NCBI GenBank assembly: GCA_933228675.1
Contig: OW121741.1
Coordinates: 60,906,863 to 60,970,862, forward strand
Length of the DNA: 64,000 nt
Reading direction: 5' to 3'
Origin: Stomorhina lunata
Lineage: Eukaryota > Arthropoda > Insecta > Diptera > Rhiniidae
The notes under the pieces are model-generated. The model searched no databases, was not told where the DNA came from, and saw only the letters and a list, made by a program, of their open reading frames with translations. Shown here in pieces: positions 29,401 through 40,164 of this stretch. Each line of letters opens with the position of its first letter. Positions within the stretch are counted from its first letter, which is position 1. The position numbers were made by a program, and so were the translations under genes.

Positions 29401-32400
29401 AAATATTTCTATCGAAAATTTTTCTATAGAAAAATATTTCTATCGAAAATTTTTCTATAGAAAAATATTTCTATCGAAAATTTTTCTATAGAAAAATATT
29501 TCTATCGAAAATTTTTCTATAGAAAAATATTTCTATCGAAAATTTCTCTATAGAAAAATATTTCTATCGAAAATTTCTCTATAGAAAAATATTTCTATCG
29601 AAAATTTTTCTATAGCAAAATATTTCTATCGAAAATTTTTCTATAGAAAAATATTTCTATCGAAAATTTTTCTATAGAAAAATATTTCTATCGAAAATTT
29701 TTCTATAGAAAAATATTTCTATCGAAAATTTTTCTATAGAAAAATATTTCTATCGAAAATTTTTCTATAGAAAAATATTTCTATCGAAAATTTTTCTATA
29801 GAAAAATATTTCTATCGAAAATTTTTCTATAGACAAATATTCCTATCGAAAATTTTTCTATAGAAAAATATTTCTATCGAAAATTTCTCTATAGAAAAAT
29901 ATTTCTATCGAAAATTTTTCTATAGCAAAATATTTCTATCGAAAATTTTTCTATAGAAAAATATTTCTATCGAAAATTTTTCTATAGAAAAATATTTCTA
30001 TCGAAAATTTCTCTATAGAAAAATATTTCTATCGAAAATTTTTCTATAGAAAAATATTTCTATCGAAAATTTTTCTATAGAAAAATATTTCTATCGAAAA
30101 TTTCTCTATAGAAAAATATTTCTATCGAAAATTTTTCTATAGAAAAATATTTCTATCGAAAATTTTTCTATAGAAAAATATTTCTATCGAAAATTTTTCT
30201 ATAGCAAAATATTTCTATCGAAAATTTTTCTATAGAAAAACATTTCTATCGAAAATTTTTCTATAGAAAAATATTTCTATCGAAAATTTTTCTATAGAAA
30301 AATATTTCTATCGAAAATTTTTCTATAGAAAAATATTTCTATCGAAAATTTTTCTATAGAAAAATATTTCTATCGAAAATTTTTCTATAGAAAAATATTT
30401 CTATCGAAAATTTTTCTATAGAAAAATATTTCTATCGAAAATTTTTCTATAGAAAAATATTTTATCGAAAATATTCTATCGAAAATTTTTCTATAGAAAA
30501 ATATTTCTATCGAAAATTTTTCTATAGAAAAATATTTCTATCGAAAATTTTTCTATAGACAAATATTCCTATCGAAAATTTTTCTATAGAAAAATATTTC
30601 TATCGAAAATTTTTCTATAGAAAAATATTTCTATCGAAAATTTTTCTATAGAAAAATATTTCTATCGAAAATTTTTCTATAGAAAAATATTTCTATCGAA
30701 AATTTTTCTATAGAAAAATATTTCTATCGAAAATTTTTCTATAGAAAAATATTTCTATCGAAAATTTTTCTATAGAAAAATATTTCTATCGAAAATTTTT
30801 CTATAGAAAAATATTTCTATCGAAAATTTTTCTATAGAAAAATATTTCTATCGAAAATTTTTCTATAGAAAAATATTTCTATCGAAAATTTTTCTATAGA
30901 AAAATATTTCTATCGAAAATTTTTCTATAGAAAAATATTTCTATCGAAAATTTTTCTATAGACAAATATTCCTATCGAAAATTTTTCTATAGAAAAATAT
31001 TTCTATCGAAAATTTTTCTATAGAAAAATATTTCTATCGAAAATTTTTCTATAGAAAAATATTTCTATCGAAAATTTTTCTATAGAAAAATATCTCTATC
31101 GAAAATTTTTCTATAGAAAAATATTTCTATCGAAAATTTTTCTATAGAAAAATATTTCTATCGAAAATTTTTCTATAGAAAAATATTTCTATCGAAAATT
31201 TTTCTATAGAAAAATATTTCTATCGAAAATTTTTCTATAGAAAAATATTTCTATCGAAAATTTTTCTATAGAAAAATATTTCTATCGAAAATTTTTCTAT
31301 AGAAAAATATTTCTATCGAAAATTTTTCTATAGAAAAATATTTCTATCGAAAATTTTTCTATAGAAAAATATTTCTATCGAAAATTTTTCTATAGAAAAA
31401 TATTTCTATCGAAAATTTTTCTATAGAAAAATATTTCTATCGAAAATTTTTCTATAGAAAAATATTTCTATCGAAAATTTTTCTATAGAAAAATATTTCT
31501 ATCGAAAATTTTTCTATAGAAAAATATTTCTATCGAAAATTTTTCTATAGAAAAATATTTCTATCGAAAATTTTTCTATAGAAAAATATTTCTATCGAAA
31601 ATTTTTCTATAGAAAAATATTTCTATCGAAAATTTTTCTATAGAAAAATATTTCTATCGAAAATTTTTCTATAGAAAAATATTTCTATCGAAAATTTTTC
31701 TATAGAAAAATATTTCTATCGAAAATTTTTCTATAGAAAAATATTTCTATCGAAAAATATTTCTATCGAAAATTTTTCTATAGAAAAATATTTCTATCGA
31801 AAATTTTTCTATAGAAAAATATTTCTATCGAAAATTTTTCTATAGAAAAATATTTCTATCGAAAATTTTTCTATAGACAAATATTCCTATCGAAAATTTT
31901 TCTATAGAAAAATATTTCTATCGAAAATTTTTCTATAGAAAAATATTTCTATCGAAAATTTTTCTATAGAAAAATATTTCTATCGAAAATTTTTCTATAG
32001 AAAAATATTTCTATCGAAAATTTTTCTATAGAAAAATATTTCTATCGAAAATTTTTCTATAGAAAAATATTTCTATCGAAAATTTTTCTATAGAAAAATA
32101 TTTCTATCGAAAATTTTTCTATAGAAAAATATTTCTATCGAAAATTTTTCTATAGAAAAATATTTCTATCGAAAATTTTTCTATAGAAAAATATTTCTAT
32201 CGAAAATTTTTCTATAGAAAAATATTTCTATCGAAAATTTTTCTATAGAAAAATATTTCTATCGAAAATTTTTCTATAGAAAAATATTTCTATCGAAAAT
32301 TTTTCTATAGAAAAATATTTCTATCGAAAATTTTTCTATAGAAAAATATTTCTATCGAAAATTTTTCTATAGAAAAATATTTCTATCGAAAATTTTTCTA

Positions 32401-33789
32401 TAGAAAAATATTTCTATCGAAAATTTTTCTATAGAAAAATATTTCTATCGAAAATTTTTCTATAGAAAAATATTTCTATCGAAAATTTTTCTATAGAAAA
32501 ATATTTCTATCGAAAATTTTTCTATAGAAAAATATTTCTATCGAAAATTTTTCTATAGAAAAATATTTCTATCGAAAATTTTTCTATAGAAAAATATTTC
32601 TATCGAAAAATATTTCTATCGAAAATTTTTCTATAGAAAAATATTTCTATCGAAAATTTTTCTATAGAAAAATATTTCTATCGAAAATTTTTCTATAGAA
32701 AAATATTTCTATCGAAAATTTTTCTATAGAAAAATATTTCTATCGAAAATTTTTCTATAGAAACATATTTCTATCGATAATTTTTCTATAGAAAAATATT
32801 TCTATCGAAAATTTTTCTATAGAAAAATATTTCTATCGAAAATTTTTCTATAGAAAAATATTTCTATCGAAAATTTTTCTATAGAAAAATATTTCTATCG
32901 AAAATTTTTCTATAGAAAAATATTTCTATCGAAAATTTTTCTATAGAAAAATATTTCTATCGAAAATTTTTCTATAGAAAAATATTTCTATCGAAAATTT
33001 TTCTATAGAAAAATATTTCTATCGAAAATTTTTCTATAGAAAAATATTTCTATCGAAAAATATTTCTATCGAAAATTTTTCTATAGAAAAATATTTCTAT
33101 CGAAAATTTTTCTATAGAAAAATATTTCTATCGAAAATTTTTCTATAGAAAAATATTTCTATCGAAAATTTTTCTATAGAAAAATATTTCTATCGAAAAT
33201 TTTTCTATAGAAACATATTTCTATCGAAAATTTTTCTATAGAAAAATATTTCTATCGAAAATTTTTCTATAGAAAAATATTTCTATCGAAAATTTTTCTA
33301 TAGAAAAATATTTCTATCGAAAATTTTTCTATAGAAAAATATTTCTATCGAAAATTTTTCTATAGAAAAATATTTCTATCGAAAATTTTTCTATAGACAA
33401 ATATTCCTATCGAAAATTTTTCTATAGAAAAATATTTCTATCGAAAATTTTTCTATAGAAAAATATTTCTATCGAAAATTTTTCTATAGAAAAATATTTC
33501 TATCGAAAATTTTTCTATAGAAAAATATTTCTATCGAAAATTTTTCTATAGAAAAATATTTCTATCGAAAATTTTTCTATAGAAAAATATTTCTATCGAA
33601 AATTTTTCTATAGAAAAATATTTCTATCGAAAATTTTTCTATAGAAAAATATTTCTATCGAAAATTTTTCTATAGAAAAATATTTCTATCGAAAATTTTT
33701 CTATAGAAAAATATTTCTATCGAAAATTTTTCTATAGAAAAATATTTCTATCGAAAATTTTTCTATAGAAAAATATTTCTATCGAAAAT
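8418..33789 (-). repeat. 31-bp AT-rich satellite, array 2 (reverse orientation)
   Basis: This is the same 31-bp unit as array 1 but reverse-complemented, about 818 copies. The stretch from about 11050 to 16866 is almost perfectly uniform, and disruptions stay rare to about 26730 (a shortened unit at 16867-16880, a 2-bp insertion near 22910, a short deletion near 23235). Variants gather at both ends: CTTTAG and CTTTAC units near 10630-11030, a non-satellite snippet at about 9067-9088, and from about 29500 rightwards CTCTATAG, TAGCAAAAT, GACAAATATTCCT and AAACATATTT variants. Units shortened to a 16-bp half, giving TATCGAAAAATATTT, occur at 26736, 31748, 32601 and 33051. The array ends abruptly at the copia LTR. 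There is no coding capacity. Confidence 0.98.
32601..33500. repeat. 450-bp higher-order repeat inside satellite array 2
   Basis: Two markers recur exactly 450 bp apart: the half-unit junction TATCGAAAAATATTT at 32601 and 33051, and the AAACATATTT variant at 32761 and 33211. The length 450 equals 14 full 31-bp units plus one 16-bp half-unit, so a 14.5-unit block was duplicated. The second period is cut short near 33396, where a GACAAATATTCCT variant unit appears. Confidence 0.8.
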
Positions 33790-34086
33790 TGTTGGAAATT
33801 TCCCAATCCTGTGTTCAAGCCAAATACATAATTGCAACTCTGTTTTATAAGTGTTATACTTGTCATTAAATATGACGTTACATTTTTCAATATTGTTGCA
33901 CTTACTAAATTCGTGCATTCCAATTATTTCATTGCCAAGTGAAGGTCATATTTTAACTTCTAACTTTAACCTTGTACAACCTTGAATTTTAATAAAGTAC
34001 AAGTTGTTAACTTCTTATTTGAATATACTCGCAAGTATTTTTATTGTTGTGGTTCCACTAAAGATTTGACCAGGAAAAATCTAACA
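33790..34086 (+). repeat. copia-type 5' LTR
   Basis: The 297-bp LTR starts TGTTGGAAAT and ends ATCTAACA, giving the usual TG...CA termini. It holds a possible TATA-like TTTTATAAG near 33842 and an AATAAA polyadenylation signal at 33991-33996. I see no difference from the 3' LTR. Confidence 0.95.
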
Positions 34087-34088
34087 AA

Positions 34089-34102
34089 GGTTATGGGCCC
34101 AG
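34089..34102 (+). other. Primer-binding site matching initiator tRNA-Met anticodon arm
   Basis: GGTTATGGGCCCAG lies two bases after the 5' LTR. Its complement, CTGGGCCCATAACC, is the anticodon stem-loop of eukaryotic initiator tRNA-Met, with the CAT anticodon inside. Drosophila copia is known to prime from an internal tRNA-iMet fragment, so this element probably uses the same half-tRNA priming rather than a 3' CCA end. Confidence 0.85.
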
Positions 34103-34207
34103 ATCCCTGGTAACTAAATATATAGTGGAATTGGTTTCAACGTTTTATAACGATAAAATAAAATTATTGGTTTTTGATTGTTTTATCCGGAGGCTGTAAA
34201 AAACAAG

Positions 34208-37200
34208 ATGGCAAGTGGTACCGCGAGTATAGAGAAGTTGAATGGCGAGAATTATGCAACATGGAGCATCCAAATGAAAAGTCTGCTGATCACCATGGAT
34301 TTATGGGACGTTGTTACGGATAATTGTCCGGAGGTAAGCCCACAGAAAGAGGTGTGGAAAAAGTGCGATTGCAAGGCGCTTGCAACAATCACCCTCAGTG
34401 TAAAGCCGAGTGAGCTGATACACATCAAGAACTGTTGTACAGCTAAAAGTGCCTGGTATGTATTAAGTTCATTGTATAGAGCTAATACTGCGTCCAGGAA
34501 GGTGAACTTGTTTAAAAGGCTGGTCAAATTTAAGTTCCAAGGTAACGAAAAATTTTCTTGTCAAATAAATGAATTTTGTTCCATAGTTGATGACCTGAAA
34601 GAGATTGGAATCGTTTTGAATGAGGACTTACTTTCAATATTATTATTGTGTAGTCTTCCTGACGAAATGGAAAGTTTCGTTGTAGCAATTGAAAGTAGAG
34701 ATAGTTTGCCAAAATACGATAGTTTAATATCAAAAATTCTGGAAGAGGAATTGAGACAAGGCAGTAAATCTACTTCTACAACAGAAAATATTTTTGCAGC
34801 AAATTCTAGAAATGGAGGAAGAAGAAATAGCAAAAGATTTGTCAACAGCAGCAGCAACAACAACTTCAGAAATAAGAGTAATTCATCAAAACCCTCAAGC
34901 AGTAACAACAGCAACAACAACAGCAGGAATGAAGGGTATGTTAATAACATGAATAATATCAAATGTTTTCGATGTGGAAAAAAGGGCCATGTACGATCAC
35001 AATGTAAAGAGAAACATGAAAATGATTTTGCTTGCTCTTTAACAGAAGGTAATCGTAGCTTAACAGAAATCTGGATTCTTGACAGCGGCGCTACGTCACA
35101 TATGTGCAGATCAAGAGAATGTTTTACAGAGTTAAGAGAGGTCAAGCAGAACATTGTGTTAGCATCTGGTGAGAATATCGAAGCAGAGGGCAAAGGAAAA
35201 ATTAAAATAAAAACACAATTCTGTAACCTTGAACTAAGGAATGTTTTATTTGTTCCAAAATTACACTCAAATTTTTTATCGATAAGTAAAATTGTTAAAG
35301 CTGGCCATATAGTGAAATTTGAAGATGATAAAGCAGTGATGAAAAGCAAAGGAGGAAAACAAATTTTGACAGCTGACTTAAAGAGTGATATGTTTATTGC
35401 GAAAATTGAATCTATTTTTAATAAAAAGAATATAGAAAGTGTCTATGGATTAATTAATCAAAGTGATGGAATAAAGTGGCATCAACGTTTCGGACATTTA
35501 AACATTAAAGATTTAAATAAACTGAGTGAGAAAAATATGGTGAACGGTTTTAATGTGAAACTGCCAAAGACTGTGGAATGTTTAACTTGTGCTGTGTGTA
35601 AGATTTCTGCAACTCCATACAAAAGTTATGCCAGTGTACAGAGTAAAGATTTGCTGGAATTGGTGCATACGGATTTATGCGGACCAATTGGTACAAAAAC
35701 ATTGAGTGGTGCATCCTACTTTATAACGTTTATCGATGACTACTCAAGATACACTACAACGTTTTTTCTAAAAAATAAATCAGATGCCTTTGATGCATTC
35801 TGTCTTTTTGCTGGGACCGCGGAGAAGCAGACAGGCCGCAAAATAAAAATTATTCGGAGCGATAATGGTAAGGAGTTTGTGAATTCCAAATTTAAAAATT
35901 ATTTTGAAAGAAACGGCATCATTCACCAAACAACGGTGAGTTATTCGCCTCAACAGAATGGTGTTTCTGAGCGTGCAAACAGGACGTTGGTTGAGATGGC
36001 AAGGTGTTTGCTGGAGTCTGCTGGTTTGCCACAAAGTTTATGGGGAGAAGCCGTGAATACTGCAACCTATCTTAGGAATAGAGCTCCTACTACAGTTTTA
36101 AATGATGTTACACCGTACGAGAGGTGGGTTGGTAAGAAACCATCAGTTTTTCATTTAAAAACATTTGGCTGTGATGCAGTGGCGTTAAACAAAGGACCCA
36201 AGCCCAAAGGTAGTAAATTTTTGCCTAAAGGTACCAAAATGAAATTTGTTGGTTATCAATTGTCTACTAAAGGCTATCGGTTGTATAATCCAACTACTAG
36301 GCAAATTATAATATCTCGTGATGTCATTTTCTTTGAAAAATCATTTGAAAAAGTTTCTATTCCAGATGAACAAGAAGAAGAACAATTTTTCGTAAATTTT
36401 TTCAGACAAAACTATCCAGATATCAATCATGAAAAACAACAAGATGAAGCGGTGGATGATGATAGTGGCGATGATGATGAAAATGATCCACATGATAGTA
36501 GTGTGGACACCGATAGAGATGAGACGATTGTTATTGAAAACAAAAGGAAGCGAGGCAGGCCAAAATTGGTTAAAACCGGTGGTGTTGGTAGGCGTAGAAA
36601 AGTTTTTTGTACGGAAGATGGCGTTGAGATGCTGAATTCTATTATTGAGAATCCTGATACCGTGTCTGAAGCTTTGCAATCCGAGAATTCTGCCAAATGG
36701 AAAGAGGCTATGCAGTTGGAATTTGATTCTTTAATCAAAAACAAAACTTGGCAGCTAGTTGACAAACCAAGTCATAAAAACATAATCGGCAGTAAGTGGG
36801 TGTTTGCGGTGAAGCGAAATCCAGATGGTTCGGTGGAGAAATTTAAGGCGAGGCTGGTAGCCCAAGGCTGTTCCCAAAAACAAAATATTGACTACAAGGA
36901 AACATTTGCTCCTGTGGTTCGACATTCAACAATAAGAATGTTGTTGGCTTTAGCAGCTAAATTCAAATTGCTGGTAAATCATATTGATATCGTAGCAGCT
37001 TATTTAAATGGCGATATTGAAGACGAAGTGTATATGATGCAACCCCCATTGTTTGAAGACCCAAGTAACCCTAATAAAGTGTGCAAACTCACAAAAGCTT
37101 TGTATGGTTTGAAGCAAGCTGGACGTGAGTGGAACAAGAAGATAAACGATATTTTGCTGAAAATGGGTTTTACAAGATGCCAATCGGACACATGTGTGTA

Positions 37201-38194
37201 CATTAGAAAAAGCGGTTCAAACATATGCATCATTGCGGTTTATGTGGATGACATGTTGGTGGCGTGCTCGAAGGAGGCTTATATGAAGGATATCATCATG
37301 GAGCTAAACAAAAACGTGGAAGCTGTTGATCGTGGTCCAATATCATTCTATTTGGGCATGGAAGTATCTAGAGATGGTTTGAAAGGCGATATAACAATTC
37401 ACCAAAACAAATATACCAACGAAATCCTGGAGAAGTGGGGTATGGCGAATTGTAAGCCGGCAGCTACACCATGGCCTAGTGGTACTGTTTTGCAGAAGTG
37501 CAATGAAGCTTGCGATGACTTAGATGCTAAAGGCTATCAAAGCCTCATTGGAGCTTTGATGTATCTGGCAGTCATAACGAGGCCGGATTTAATTCATGTG
37601 GTATCAAAGTTATCTCAGTTTAACTGCCATCCACATGAAGAGCATTTTAAAGCAGCAAAACATGTCCTGAGATACCTGAGGATGAATCCTGGTGGTAAAA
37701 TTACATATTCTACTAACTTTAAAGAATTTAATATTTTCACAGATGCTGACTGGGGCTGTGACGCAGATGATCGGAAGTCTTACTCTGGTCATGTCCTGTT
37801 TATGAGTGGTGGTCCTATTGCCTGGGAGTCTCGTAAGCAGCCCATAGTAGCATTGAGTACCATGGAAGCTGAGTACATTGCATTGTGCCAAGGTACCAAA
37901 GAAGTGGTTTTTCATCGAAACCTGTTGGAGGAGCTATCATTCGATGAATTTATCAAAAATCCAACAACTATATTTTGCGACAACCAAAGTGCGAGTTTTA
38001 TGGTGAAGAACCCTGCAGTCCATAAGAGGAGTAAGCACATCGACATTCGATACCATTACATCCGGGAACAATTTGAAGAGAAGGCCATAAATATTGAGTA
38101 TGTTCCCACTGATGAGAATGCGGCTGACATCCTAACCAAAGTTTTGTGTAAAACCAAGCATCTAATTGGTTGTAAACTTTTGAAATTAAATTAA
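34208..38194 (+). CDS. copia-type Gag-Pol polyprotein
   Basis: This single open frame of 1,328 residues is close to the roughly 1,400 of Drosophila copia. The frame is open from 34178, but ATG 34208 is the first credible start and has good context (CAAGATGG). Domains by residue: Gag to about 250, with an Asn/Ser-rich stretch at 210-240; CCHC zinc knuckle C253-C256-H261-C266; protease DSG at 292-294; integrase zinc-binding H425, H430, C461, C464; integrase catalytic D489, D552 and E588, with the D-35-E spacing exact; an acidic linker at about 745-775; a basic KRKRGRPK at 779-786; reverse transcriptase with YVDD at 1012-1015; and RNase H acids D1179, E1220, D1258. It encodes the particle protein and the enzymes for reverse transcription and integration. 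There are no stops and no missing catalytic residue, so it could be active. How Gag is over-produced (splicing in copia) cannot be told here. Confidence 0.95.
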   Translation: MASGTASIEKLNGENYATWSIQMKSLLITMDLWDVVTDNCPEVSPQKEVWKKCDCKALATITLSVKPSELIHIKNCCTAKSAWYVLSSLYRANTASRKVNLFKRLVKFKFQGNEKFSCQINEFCSIVDDLKEIGIVLNEDLLSILLLCSLPDEMESFVVAIESRDSLPKYDSLISKILEEELRQGSKSTSTTENIFAANSRNGGRRNSKRFVNSSSNNNFRNKSNSSKPSSSNNSNNNSRNEGYVNNMNNIKCFRCGKKGHVRSQCKEKHENDFACSLTEGNRSLTEIWILDSGATSHMCRSRECFTELREVKQNIVLASGENIEAEGKGKIKIKTQFCNLELRNVLFVPKLHSNFLSISKIVKAGHIVKFEDDKAVMKSKGGKQILTADLKSDMFIAKIESIFNKKNIESVYGLINQSDGIKWHQRFGHLNIKDLNKLSEKNMVNGFNVKLPKTVECLTCAVCKISATPYKSYASVQSKDLLELVHTDLCGPIGTKTLSGASYFITFIDDYSRYTTTFFLKNKSDAFDAFCLFAGTAEKQTGRKIKIIRSDNGKEFVNSKFKNYFERNGIIHQTTVSYSPQQNGVSERANRTLVEMARCLLESAGLPQSLWGEAVNTATYLRNRAPTTVLNDVTPYERWVGKKPSVFHLKTFGCDAVALNKGPKPKGSKFLPKGTKMKFVGYQLSTKGYRLYNPTTRQIIISRDVIFFEKSFEKVSIPDEQEEEQFFVNFFRQNYPDINHEKQQDEAVDDDSGDDDENDPHDSSVDTDRDETIVIENKRKRGRPKLVKTGGVGRRRKVFCTEDGVEMLNSIIENPDTVSEALQSENSAKWKEAMQLEFDSLIKNKTWQLVDKPSHKNIIGSKWVFAVKRNPDGSVEKFKARLVAQGCSQKQNIDYKETFAPVVRHSTIRMLLALAAKFKLLVNHIDIVAAYLNGDIEDEVYMMQPPLFEDPSNPNKVCKLTKALYGLKQAGREWNKKINDILLKMGFTRCQSDTCVYIRKSGSNICIIAVYVDDMLVACSKEAYMKDIIMELNKNVEAVDRGPISFYLGMEVSRDGLKGDITIHQNKYTNEILEKWGMANCKPAATPWPSGTVLQKCNEACDDLDAKGYQSLIGALMYLAVITRPDLIHVVSKLSQFNCHPHEEHFKAAKHVLRYLRMNPGGKITYSTNFKEFNIFTDADWGCDADDRKSYSGHVLFMSGGPIAWESRKQPIVALSTMEAEYIALCQGTKEVVFHRNLLEELSFDEFIKNPTTIFCDNQSASFMVKNPAVHKRSKHIDIRYHYIREQFEEKAINIEYVPTDENAADILTKVLCKTKHLIGCKLLKLN

Positions 38195-38250
38195 TAATTT
38201 CGGTATTTAAAATGTATTAAATATATTTTTATTGTAAATGCATTTGTCTT

Positions 38251-38259
38251 GAGGGGGAG
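38251..38259 (+). other. Polypurine tract
   Basis: GAGGGGGAG stands immediately upstream of the 3' LTR, where the plus-strand DNA primer is expected in LTR retrotransposons. Confidence 0.85.
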
Positions 38260-38261
38260 TT

Positions 38262-38558
38262 TGTTGGAAATTTCCCAATCCTGTGTTCAAGCCAAATACA
38301 TAATTGCAACTCTGTTTTATAAGTGTTATACTTGTCATTAAATATGACGTTACATTTTTCAATATTGTTGCACTTACTAAATTCGTGCATTCCAATTATT
38401 TCATTGCCAAGTGAAGGTCATATTTTAACTTCTAACTTTAACCTTGTACAACCTTGAATTTTAATAAAGTACAAGTTGTTAACTTCTTATTTGAATATAC
38501 TCGCAAGTATTTTTATTGTTGTGGTTCCACTAAAGATTTGACCAGGAAAAATCTAACA
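38262..38558 (+). repeat. copia-type 3' LTR
   Basis: It is 297 bp from TGTTGGAAAT to ATCTAACA, matching the 5' LTR base for base as far as I can see. An AATAAA signal is at 38463-38468. The following bases, TAATTCATC, are not satellite. Confidence 0.95.
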
Positions 38559-39600
38559 TAATTCATCATTAATATCTTGCTAAAACGTATTTCAAAAAGT
38601 GCAACCATTAAAGCTGAAGTGTTTGCCTAGTATTTATGAATTTGCAAAACATTGCTGACGACTTCTTTGGCACTTTTTTTACAGTTTAATGGGTGGATTC
38701 AATAAATCTGCGGGCGAACATGTGTTGAAAAAAAGATTATCGTAATATTACTAGAAGAATTTGAACGCAAATGCCTCATCACCAATCGTTTAGGAATTCC
38801 AATGCATTTCCCAATTAGATGATTAAAATGTTTGCTCATTAAAGATAATCCAAATATTTGATGTAACGAAATTGGGCTTGGTCTTTATCCAGCTACAAAT
38901 ACATAAAATTTTTGAGTATGGTGCTGGATTTAAAATAACTACTTCAACTACTTACATACTAAATAGGAAAAACACCAAATAACATGCATACTAAACATAT
39001 ACACATTCTTTTCCACTTCAAAACATCCCCAAGATCTAAGAAACATCTATGGTGTACTATTTGTAAGTACTATTCGAACCAGCGCCTTGTATTTATTTGG
39101 CTAAAGAGACGTTATCTTTTCGGGCTTTCGTGCTAGAAAAATCTTCTATAAAAAATTCTAAACATTTTAAATAAAAAACAAACATATTCAATCTTCTTAC
39201 GTTTTAATCTTGTTCAAAAGCTTTTTTAAAATTAAGAAAATATTTTTGATATATTTATTTGTTTATATTTTTATCTGGCAATTTTGAGGTGAGCTTTTAC
39301 CTATGTTGAATTCACACAGAACCTATATGTGTGAACTAACTAAATTTAATCATAACACTAAATTTTAATTTCACAGCTGATAACATACTATGTTATACTA
39401 TGCTTAGAAATTCGTTTTCTGCCCATTCCTGATCTAAATCCTCATGTTAAATCATATTTGTTGGATTAGGATCATGGGTGATTAAGAAGAACAATATATT
39501 AACATAATTGTTTTCAAATCGAAAGTAGATCATTTTAAGCTGTGGCAGGAACATAGCTTAAACTGATCATGGGAGTAATAATACTATTAACTACAAAAAA
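38559..39600. other. AT-rich spacer with no recognised gene
   Basis: About 1 kb lies between the copia element and the first LINE. No ORF of note, satellite unit or known transposon end is visible. The only structure I found is an imperfect 14-bp inverted repeat, GATCATTTTAAGCT at 39528 and AGCTTAAACTGATC at 39555, with a GATCATGGG direct repeat at about 39473 and 39565. This could be host intergenic DNA or an old unrecognised repeat. Confidence 0.6.
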
Positions 39601-39720
39601 TATATATTGTAAATAATTTAGTTGGCCTTTATTTTTCTTTTTTCTTAAATATATTATTATTGTAAATCTTTATTATATGAATTGAATTACATACATTATT
39701 TTTTAAATTATCTATTTACG

Positions 39721-40164
39721 ATGGAAAACCTAGGTCCATTAATTAAAAATAACATAATACTAAAAAACTTTAAATTAAACAATGAAAATCAGCTGAAAAT
39801 AGGACATATTAATATAAGAAGTCTGAATCCATCTATACGTACATCAAAGTTTGACGAATTTAAATATATAATGAATGATGCGACTTTAGATATAGTAGCC
39901 ATATCAGAAACATGGCTGAAGTCTCACATTTTGGATAAATCTGTTGATATACCTAATTATTTTCTAATTAGAAATGATCGTTCTGATAGTATAAGAGGTG
40001 GTGGGGTAGCACTATACATTCGAAAAAGTTTGTCCGCGCGAAAAATATTTCGTATTTCTGATCCTGAATGTTGTGAGGGCTTATTCGTGGAAGTTAGATG
40101 TGATCAAATAAAAACTCTTGTGGGTGTTATCTACTCACCACATGGCAATTTAAGCGGTATCTAA
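39721..40164 (+). pseudogene. LINE-A ORF2, endonuclease N-terminal part
   Basis: The frame starts at ATG 39721 and shows APE-type endonuclease features: GHINIRSLNP near the start, DIVAISETWL in the middle (glutamate of the active site), and RGGGVALYIRK. This domain nicks target DNA to start target-primed reverse transcription. The frame breaks at the edge of a 73-bp tandem duplication, leaving 148 residues of a domain that is normally about 220. It is non-functional as it stands. Confidence 0.85.

Larger units (their letters stand above)
33790..38558 (+). mobile_element. Ty1/copia LTR retrotransposon, apparently full length
   Basis: The 4,769-bp element has, in order, a 5' LTR, a tRNA primer-binding site, a short leader, one gag-pol open frame in the order protease-integrase-RT-RNase H (diagnostic of Ty1/copia), a G-rich polypurine tract and a 3' LTR. 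By eye the LTRs are identical over 297 bp, implying recent insertion or conversion. The five bases before it (AAAAT, satellite) do not match those after it (TAATT), so there is no target-site duplication. Satellite does not resume on the right. Confidence 0.95.

Noticed and set aside
1..33789. Regularly spaced short repeats resembling a CRISPR array
   Set aside because: The period is continuous 31 bp with no unique spacers, and the context is eukaryotic; it is a satellite.
8418..33789. A novel encoded system hidden in the satellite
   Set aside because: The unit is too short and too uniform to encode anything; its interest is structural only.
33732..33923. 63-residue minus-strand frame in the LTR (also at 38207-38395)
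   Set aside because: It falls within both LTRs and partly in satellite, with no domain or conservation signal.
34178..34207. Upstream extension of the copia frame by 10 residues
   Set aside because: It would start at TTG; ATG 34208 has better context and fits the family.
34561..35349. 262-residue minus-strand frame rich in leucine runs
   Set aside because: It is antisense to the copia gag region; the leucine runs are the reverse reading of Asn/Ser-rich CAA/AAC/AGC codons. No independent support.
39528..39568. Imperfect hairpin as a possible terminator or ncRNA
   Set aside because: A single 14-bp imperfect inverted repeat is expected by chance in 64 kb of AT-rich DNA; no flanking gene supports a role.
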